A stretch of DNA of 64,000 nucleotides from Acetobacter pomorum (GTDB lineage: Bacteria; Pseudomonadota; Alphaproteobacteria; Acetobacterales; Acetobacteraceae), in contig NZ_PEBQ01000030.1 in the NCBI RefSeq assembly GCF_002738225.1, forward strand, positions 90,829-154,828, given 5' to 3'. Below the pieces are notes generated by a model that made no database searches, was not told the origin of the DNA, and was given only the letters and a program-made list of their open reading frames with translations. Made by a program: the position numbers and the translations under genes. Below are positions 58,833-64,000 of this stretch, piece after piece (position 1 is the first letter of the stretch; the number at the start of each line of letters is the position of its first letter).

Positions 58833-59183
58833 TTATTTTGTAGTAGTGACCATGATTTCCACAAGAATACGTGGATCAGCCATTACGGCTTCAACACAGG
58901 CGCGGGCAGGGGCCATGTTTTCGGGTAGCCATGCGCTCCAGATTTTATTCAGCTTATCGCGGTCATTCATATCTTTCAGCCAGATCTGGGCCTGCAGCAG
59001 CCGTGTGTTATCTGTGCCGTGCTGTTCCAGCAGGGTATCAATCTGTTCCAGCACATCGCGCGTCTGGCCTTCAATGTCCTGATCCAAATTGCGGGCTACA
59101 ACACCCTGAGTGAAAATAAAGCCGTGATATTCAACCGCAGCGGAAAGAATGGGATTGGGGTTGGTGCGTAGAATTTTGCTCAT
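58833..59183 (-). CDS. RidA/YjgF-family protein
   Basis: A 116-residue protein from ATG 59183 with AAGG upstream. RidA proteins hydrolyse reactive enamines/imines. The pattern (NPNPILSAAVEYHGFIFTQG, ARNLDQDIEGQTRDVLEQID and the C-terminal PARACVEAVMADPRILVEIM with the conserved Arg) matches the family. It is probably involved in metabolite repair rather than a dedicated pathway. Confidence 0.88.
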   Translation of the reverse strand: MSKILRTNPNPILSAAVEYHGFIFTQGVVARNLDQDIEGQTRDVLEQIDTLLEQHGTDNTRLLQAQIWLKDMNDRDKLNKIWSAWLPENMAPARACVEAVMADPRILVEIMVTTTK

Positions 59184-59268
59184 GGTAAAACCTTGTTGAA
59201 AAACAGAGAAACGACCGTTCAGCATCAGCTACGGTCTGATTGAATTGTCGGAGGGTGGGCGCGCTTGG

Positions 59269-59919
59269 TCAACTGTTCGGAAAAATCATCTGACCATATA
59301 TTTTCAACCGTTCTGGTGTATCAAAATCAACCAGTTCAGCAGAATTGGCAGGAATCAGGCGCATATTGGCACCAAGGGTGCGTAAAACGGAACGCCCGCC
59401 CTGATCTCCCATAATCTGAAGCAATTTTTCAAATTGTGAGGAATTCCAGACAACAGGGTTACCGGGTTTGTTATTGCGCAGAGGTGCTGTGGCAGCCGGG
59501 GTGAAGTGATGCTGGGTTTCTAGCAATGCGTTAAGCAACGTGGAGGAAACCAGTGGCATATCCCCCAAACACATAAGCAGGCTTTGTGCGTGCTCGGCTT
59601 GGGCAATGTGCACCCCTGTATGTAAGGAGGCAGAAAGACCCTCCTGCGCATTTGCGACAGTTTGTAACCTTAATCTTTCTGTTTTGAGTGTTTGCGGAAA
59701 ATATGCACACACAACAGCATCCAGATCTGGTCTGTCTGGCGGTAAAAGAACGTAAACTGTTTCTACTTTACTCTGTAAAACGTTCTTAAGTGTTTGAACC
59801 ACCATAGGTTGGCCGCTGGCATCTGGTGCCAGCAATTTGTTGGCGGGTGCTGTGCGCGTAGAAAGTCCGGCACATAGCACGCAGGCCACGCTTCCTTTTA
59901 AAAAAGGCGGCTTTACCAT
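59269..59919 (-). CDS. MobA-like nucleotidyltransferase (molybdenum-cofactor type)
   Basis: A 216-residue NTP transferase. The N-terminal CVLCAGLSTRTAPANKLLAP is the family's dinucleotide-binding loop (usually AAGxSxRMG..K, here altered), followed by MCLGDMPLVSSTLLNALLE with the metal-binding Asp. It overlaps the XdhC-like gene, and such pairs serve cytidylylation or insertion of molybdopterin in hydroxylases. It also lacks the usual GxxRMG sequence. Confidence 0.8.
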   Translation of the reverse strand: MVKPPFLKGSVACVLCAGLSTRTAPANKLLAPDASGQPMVVQTLKNVLQSKVETVYVLLPPDRPDLDAVVCAYFPQTLKTERLRLQTVANAQEGLSASLHTGVHIAQAEHAQSLLMCLGDMPLVSSTLLNALLETQHHFTPAATAPLRNNKPGNPVVWNSSQFEKLLQIMGDQGGRSVLRTLGANMRLIPANSAELVDFDTPERLKIYGQMIFPNS

Positions 59920-61004
59920 CCGCGTATATCTGCCAAGGGCGCATGGCGACGGGTTGCTACAATTTCTGCCATAATAGAAAGCGCAATTTCTTCCGCCCCC
60001 ACAGCGCCAATGGCCAATCCAACAGGGCCGCGTATACGTTTCAGATCCTGTTCGGTAAAGCCAAGCGTTTGCAGCCGTTTCAATCGGCTGGCCTGTGTTT
60101 TGTGAGAACCCAGAGCGCCAATATAAAAAGCCGGACTTTTTAAGGCATATTCCAGTGTCGGGTCATCCAGCTTGGCATCATGTGTCAGGGTTACAATGGC
60201 GGTCATACTATCCACCCCCAAAGTGTCCAAAGCCTCATCAGGCCATTCTGTAATAAGGGTTGATCCCTGTTTCAGGCCAGGAAAGCGGTCTGGTGTGGCG
60301 AGTGCTTCCCGCGGGTCGATGACAGTAGGAGAAAAGCCGGTTATCTGCGCCATGCGTGCCAGATATTGTGCAATATGCACGGCTCCTACAATAAGAAGGC
60401 GTGGAGGAGGCAGAATGGGCTGTACAAACCATTTTTGCCCATCAGGTTCTTCTACAGTTATGCAACGTCCATCTTGCATTTGACGAGAAACGGCTTCCTG
60501 CACAGATAACGGAAGCCCTTCAGATGTATTTTGCTGCGGAGTTTGCACCAGTACATGCTGTGTACCATCCAGAGTGCGCACTAATACAGCCGCCTGCCGT
60601 GAAGACTGAAGGGTGCATATTTGTTCCAGCAGATGGAGGGGCCATGTCCCTGTTGGGCAGGCAGGGCTTTGAATAGCCTCTACCATAACATCCAGTTTGC
60701 CCCCGCAGGCCAGTCCGACTTCCCATGCTTTTGCGCTGCTGACACCATAGGAAAGCACAGTAGGAGGCTGCCCCTCCATAATGTCCTGCGCATGGAGCAT
60801 GACGTCTGTTTCTACGCAGCCGCCACTTACAGAGCCTTCCATCAGGCCATTTCTGCTCATAACCATGTTGCTGCCTGCAGGGCGGGGGGAGCTCCCCCAC
60901 GTGCCTGTTACGGTTGCAACGGCAACAGCTTGTCCCTGGCGTGCCCAAAGCAGGGCATGATCCAAAGGAGTAACAAGTTGGGAAAAGAGGGCTGGAACTG
61001 TCAT
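59913..61004 (-). CDS. XdhC/CoxI-family protein
   Basis: A 363-residue protein. The N-terminal XdhC_CoxI domain has VAVATVTGTWGSSPRPAGSN, GSVSGGCVETDVMLHAQD and WEVGLACGGKLDVMVE. The C-terminal Rossmann domain has LLIVGAVHIAQYLARMAQIT and IGALGSHKTQASRLKRLQTL. XdhC binds molybdenum cofactor and loads it into xanthine dehydrogenase-type enzymes. It overlaps the downstream MobA-like gene by 7 bp, so the two are one operon. No hydroxylase gene is in the window. Confidence 0.92.
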   Translation of the reverse strand: MTVPALFSQLVTPLDHALLWARQGQAVAVATVTGTWGSSPRPAGSNMVMSRNGLMEGSVSGGCVETDVMLHAQDIMEGQPPTVLSYGVSSAKAWEVGLACGGKLDVMVEAIQSPACPTGTWPLHLLEQICTLQSSRQAAVLVRTLDGTQHVLVQTPQQNTSEGLPLSVQEAVSRQMQDGRCITVEEPDGQKWFVQPILPPPRLLIVGAVHIAQYLARMAQITGFSPTVIDPREALATPDRFPGLKQGSTLITEWPDEALDTLGVDSMTAIVTLTHDAKLDDPTLEYALKSPAFYIGALGSHKTQASRLKRLQTLGFTEQDLKRIRGPVGLAIGAVGAEEIALSIMAEIVATRRHAPLADIRGW

Positions 61005-61128
61005 GCCTCAATCCTATATCACTCACCACGCAGACTGCACATCAGCAGCGCAGCAGCGCTGGTGGTTAAATGTCGCATGATACGGCATGCTGGCAGGCTG
61101 ATAGAGTGATTTGAAAAGGACGTATTCC

Positions 61129-61542
61129 ATGACGGAAGCAAGAGATGGCCTGGTAGTTTATGTTGTTGCAGATGGCGGCAAGGTACGTTTTCTGCATGAT
61201 GCAGAGGGCGAAATGCGTGATGTGCAGGATTTTGACACGCGTGGCCATGAAGGCACACCGGGTAAAATGCCTTCTGGTTCTACCCCGGCAGATGATGCGA
61301 AAGATGCTTTTGCCCGCGTTGTGGCAGACCGCATGAACAGCATGATTGCGCATGGCGGCAAGGTTGATGGTTTTGTGCTGGCTGCTCCCGCACCTGTGAT
61401 TCATGAAATCAAGACGCATCTGAGCAAGCCTGCAACGGCAAAAATTATCAAGACCTTTACCAAGGATCTGACAAATGTGCCTGCGCACGAACTGCGCAAG
61501 CATTTTGATATTCCAGAAACAGGGTGGGTTCTGCCTAAATAA
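61129..61542 (+). CDS. Host_attach-family protein
   Basis: A 137-residue protein from ATG 61129 (AAAGGA upstream). It shows the Host_attach pattern: VVYVVADGGKVRFLHDAEGE, FARVVADRMNSMIAHGGKVD, FVLAAPAPVIHEIKTHLSKP and the end HELRKHFDIPETGWVLPK. The family is named for a role in phage/bacterial attachment and is related to eRF1-like folds; the molecular function is not settled. Divergent from the XdhC gene. Confidence 0.75.
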   Translation: MTEARDGLVVYVVADGGKVRFLHDAEGEMRDVQDFDTRGHEGTPGKMPSGSTPADDAKDAFARVVADRMNSMIAHGGKVDGFVLAAPAPVIHEIKTHLSKPATAKIIKTFTKDLTNVPAHELRKHFDIPETGWVLPK

Positions 61543-61563
61543 GCAGAACAGTTTCTGCCTATA

Positions 61564-61600
61564 AAAAACTGCCAGACACTGGTTCTGGCAGTTTTTTTTT
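61564..61600 (+). terminator. Rho-independent terminator
   Basis: AAAACTGCCAGA and TCTGGCAGTTTT pair around a 6-nt loop, followed by a long T-run. Confidence 0.9.
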
Positions 61601-61655
61601 GTGTAAAACACGGCAACGGATTGCTCAGCTCACAACAGAACAAGGAAAATAAGGC

Positions 61656-62327
61656 ATGCAGGTTAATTATCCGGATATGCAGTTGCGTATCATGCCGGTT
61701 ACGCCGTTTCGGCAGAATTGCTCTGTTCTGTGGAATGAGAAAACACGTAAAGCCATTATTGTGGATGCAGGTGGTGATGCAGACGTTCTGCTTGATTTCT
61801 TAAAAAAAAATATACTGGAAGTGGAAGCCATTCTGCTCACGCATGGTCATCTGGATCATGCCGGAGGGGTGGCCGCATTGTGCCGCGGCTTGGAAAATAT
61901 GCAGCAAACGCAGCCAAATGTGATTGGGCCGAATATTCATGATCAGTTTCTGCTGCAATCCATTGTAGAACAGGCCCGTCATTTTGGGCTTTCGGGCTTG
62001 GAAAATGCAGATGTTGATCGTTTTACAGAAGATGGTGAAAGTCTAAACTATCTGGGATGCGCCTTTCGTGTCATGCACATTCCGGGGCATACACCGGGGC
62101 ACGTGGTATTTGTGGATGAAAAAGCCCGTTTTGCTTTTGCGGGAGATGTTCTTTTTAGGGGAACAATAGGTAGAACCGATTTTGCGTATGGTAATAGCCA
62201 GCAGCTTATTTCAGGCATAAAGCAAAAATTGCTTCCTTTGGGCGATGACATTGTTATCGTGCCGGGGCATGGCGGCCTCACAACGTTAGGGGCAGAACGT
62301 ACCGGTAATCCATTTTTGCAAAGATAA
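61656..62327 (+). CDS. Metallo-beta-lactamase-fold hydrolase (glyoxalase II-like)
   Basis: A 223-residue MBL protein. The metal motif is LTHGHLDHAGG (His63, His65, Asp67, His68), then IPGHTPGHVVFV, FAGDVLFRGTIGRTDFAYGN and VPGHGGLTTLGAE. GTIGRTD and the arrangement fit YcbL/glyoxalase-II-like thioesterases. The substrate is not determined. It precedes the DUF192 gene with only 24 bp between. Confidence 0.9.
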   Translation: MQVNYPDMQLRIMPVTPFRQNCSVLWNEKTRKAIIVDAGGDADVLLDFLKKNILEVEAILLTHGHLDHAGGVAALCRGLENMQQTQPNVIGPNIHDQFLLQSIVEQARHFGLSGLENADVDRFTEDGESLNYLGCAFRVMHIPGHTPGHVVFVDEKARFAFAGDVLFRGTIGRTDFAYGNSQQLISGIKQKLLPLGDDIVIVPGHGGLTTLGAERTGNPFLQR

Positions 62328-62351
62328 TTGGAATTGAGGAGAACAGATAAG

Positions 62352-62855
62352 GTGCTGACAAAAAAGCTGTTGGGGCTGATGGCAGCCTGCATGATTGGCG
62401 GTGCTACAGGTTCTCTGTTACCGGCCTGCGCGGAAGAAACGGGGGAACCAACCCATGCCCAGCCAGAATTGCCACAGGAAAAACTGGCCATAGTTTCTCC
62501 CAGTGGGCGGCATGTTTTTTCAGTTGAGCTGGCAAAAACCCCGCGTGAACAGCAGGTAGGGGAAATGTTCCGTCAACATCTATCAGAAAATTCTGGTATG
62601 CTTTTTGTGTGGAAAACACCGCAGCAAAGCGACATGTGGATGGAAAATACACTGATTCCATTAGATATTGTTTTTATAGATGCAGATCATCGTATCCAGG
62701 CCATTACAGAAAATGCAGTGCCACGCAGTCTGGCGCGAATCAGCAGTCATGGGCCGGTTGCAGCTACTCTTGAGCTGGCCGGTGGCGTGACAGCCAAGTT
62801 TGGCATTACTGTGGGCGATAAGGTGGAAGCACCCTCTTTGGGTAAAAAGCTTTGA
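62352..62855 (+). CDS. DUF192-family exported protein
   Basis: From GTG 62352 the product is 167 residues, with a signal peptide-like start (KKLLGLMAACMIGGATGSLL, possible lipobox LPAC). The DUF192 domain has ELAKTPREQQVGEMFRQHL, GMLFVWKTPQQSDMWMENTL, IPLDIVFIDADHRIQAITEN. GAGGAG is 11 nt upstream. Function unknown; probably periplasmic. It is the second gene after the MBL hydrolase. Confidence 0.85.
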   Translation: MLTKKLLGLMAACMIGGATGSLLPACAEETGEPTHAQPELPQEKLAIVSPSGRHVFSVELAKTPREQQVGEMFRQHLSENSGMLFVWKTPQQSDMWMENTLIPLDIVFIDADHRIQAITENAVPRSLARISSHGPVAATLELAGGVTAKFGITVGDKVEAPSLGKKL

Positions 62856-62939
62856 TCAATAGCTGCATTTGTGACTGAGATTCTTGCAGTAATTGTGGGT
62901 GGGGCCAACGGATTGCCCTACGGCGTGGGGCAATACATT

Positions 62940-63914
62940 TTGACACTTTTGGTAACTGGAGCCGCTGGATTTGTGGGCTTCCATGTCGCGCAGGCTCTTC
63001 TGGCGCGTGGCGAACAGGTAATAGGGATTGATAATCTTAATGGTTATTATAATCCTCAGCTTAAGCAGGCGCGTCTTGCTCTGCTTAAGCAGCAGCCGCA
63101 ATTTTCTTTTTATCGTTGTGACCTTGGTCAGCCAGAAAATTTGCTGGAATTGCAAAAGAAAGCCCCTAGCATAGAAGGAATCTTTCATTTTGCTGCGCAA
63201 GCGGGTGTGCGTTATTCATTAAAAGACCCTTACGTTTTTGCTGATTCCAATGTGCGTGGGCATGTGGCGATGTTGGAATTTGCACGTAAACTGCCTGCTC
63301 TTAAGCATTTTGTGTATGCATCATCTTCTTCAGTCTATGGGCGTAATCGCAAACTGCCCTTTTCAGAAAAAGATCCCGTAGATCATCCGGGATCTTTCTA
63401 TGCCGTTACAAAACGCGCAGCTGAACTGGCATCATCTGCATATGGTCATCTGTATGGCATTCCACAGACAGGTTTGCGTTTTTTCACGGTGTATGGTCCA
63501 TGGGGTCGGCCGGATATGGCCTATTATAGTTTTGCCCGTGCGATTAGGGAGGGAAGAGACGTCACACTTTATGAAGGGGCGTCTTTAGCACGGGATTTCA
63601 CCTATATTGATGATGTGGTTGCAGCAGTGCTGGCCGTATATGAGCAGGCGCCAGCAGCAACAGAGCCGCGCGTGCTGAATATAGGAAACCACCGTTCAGA
63701 ACCGGTAAAGCATTTAGTGGAGCTTTTGGAGCAGGCATTGGGCCGTAAAGCTGCAATTCGTTATCTGCCGCGTCCGGAATCTGATGTGGAAAAGACATGG
63801 GCCGATATTACGGCCATTCAGCAACTTACAGGATGGACCCCACAAACCACGTTGGAAAAGGGAATTCCTGAGTTTACGCGTTGGTTTCAGGCGTGTGGGC
63901 AAAATTTCAGTTGA
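62940..63914 (+). CDS. NAD-dependent sugar-nucleotide epimerase (UDP-glucuronate 4-epimerase-like)
   Basis: From TTG 62940 (GGGG upstream) the product is 324 residues and begins TLLVTGAAGFVGFHVAQALL, the NAD-binding Rossmann motif. The frame extends to GTG 62871, but that part does not look like protein. The catalytic pair is in GSFYAVTKRAAELA (Tyr and Lys), with SSSSVYG and FTVYGPWGRPDMA. It resembles UDP-glucuronate 4-epimerases used for surface polysaccharide. The gene ends 86 bp before the window edge. Confidence 0.88.
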   Translation: MTLLVTGAAGFVGFHVAQALLARGEQVIGIDNLNGYYNPQLKQARLALLKQQPQFSFYRCDLGQPENLLELQKKAPSIEGIFHFAAQAGVRYSLKDPYVFADSNVRGHVAMLEFARKLPALKHFVYASSSSVYGRNRKLPFSEKDPVDHPGSFYAVTKRAAELASSAYGHLYGIPQTGLRFFTVYGPWGRPDMAYYSFARAIREGRDVTLYEGASLARDFTYIDDVVAAVLAVYEQAPAATEPRVLNIGNHRSEPVKHLVELLEQALGRKAAIRYLPRPESDVEKTWADITAIQQLTGWTPQTTLEKGIPEFTRWFQACGQNFS

Positions 63915-64000
63915 GCTGATTCGTATAATAGAATCGGTTTTTGAGGAAAAGTTCTTATTTTTCAGTGAGTTGTATTTTTTCTGAAATTGGGTGTTGACGT

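Noticed and set aside
7..64000. CRISPR array search
   Set aside because: I saw no set of regularly spaced direct repeats with unique spacers; the only regular short repeats are the iterons and TGCGCA sites described above.

Overview
This window is an alphaproteobacterial chromosome segment, most likely from an acetic acid bacterium (Acetobacteraceae, Acetobacter-like). The inference rests on the gene set (rpsO-pnp, gyrA-coaD, speD-speE, a glycine-riboswitch gcvT-gcvH-gcvP cluster) and on moderate-to-high GC codon use. No database search was possible, so the genus is an inference.

Layout. 1-10.6 kb is core chromosome: an MlaE-type permease cut by the window edge (-), then truB, rpsO and pnp, a nitronate-monooxygenase-like flavoprotein, a Pmp3-type membrane peptide (-), gyrA, coaD and a cyclophilin. 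A tRNA-Lys(UUU) at 10738-10813 is the integration site of a roughly 36.9 kb temperate siphovirus-type prophage (10797-47722). The prophage is bounded by a 21-bp repeat that is the 3' end of the tRNA. From 47.7 kb to the end is chromosome again: a LysR regulator, a large exported protein, speD-speE, riboswitch-gcvTHP, a CHAP-domain exported protein, a RidA protein, a MobA-like/XdhC pair, a Host_attach-family protein, an MBL hydrolase, a DUF192 exported protein and a sugar-nucleotide epimerase.

The prophage is modular and looks complete. On the left arm, mostly (-), are integrase, an excisionase-like protein, DUF2786, a GapR-like DUF2312 protein, small early genes, an AT-rich exported possible cargo gene and a repressor facing a Cro-like protein. 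A triplicated early cassette follows, then a tandem-repeat HTH protein, a replication protein with iteron-like repeats inside its gene, and a possible late regulator. A GC-rich insert-like block (22.5-25.2 kb) carries a second Xer-like tyrosine recombinase next to a 28-bp site with dif geometry, a DUF3164 protein, an HNH nuclease and HicBA. The right arm is the HK97-type morphogenesis block: terminases, portal, ClpP-like protease, capsid, connectors, two paralogous tail-tube genes, G/GT chaperones with a -1 slippery site, a 1985-aa tape measure protein, tail-tip proteins and lysis genes.

The most unusual points are the prophage-internal Xer-like recombinase with its dif-shaped site, the repeated early cassette with shared leader, hairpin and antisense ORFs, the duplicated tail-tube gene with a diversified middle, and a duplicated promoter/operator element that probably puts an exported cargo gene under repressor control.
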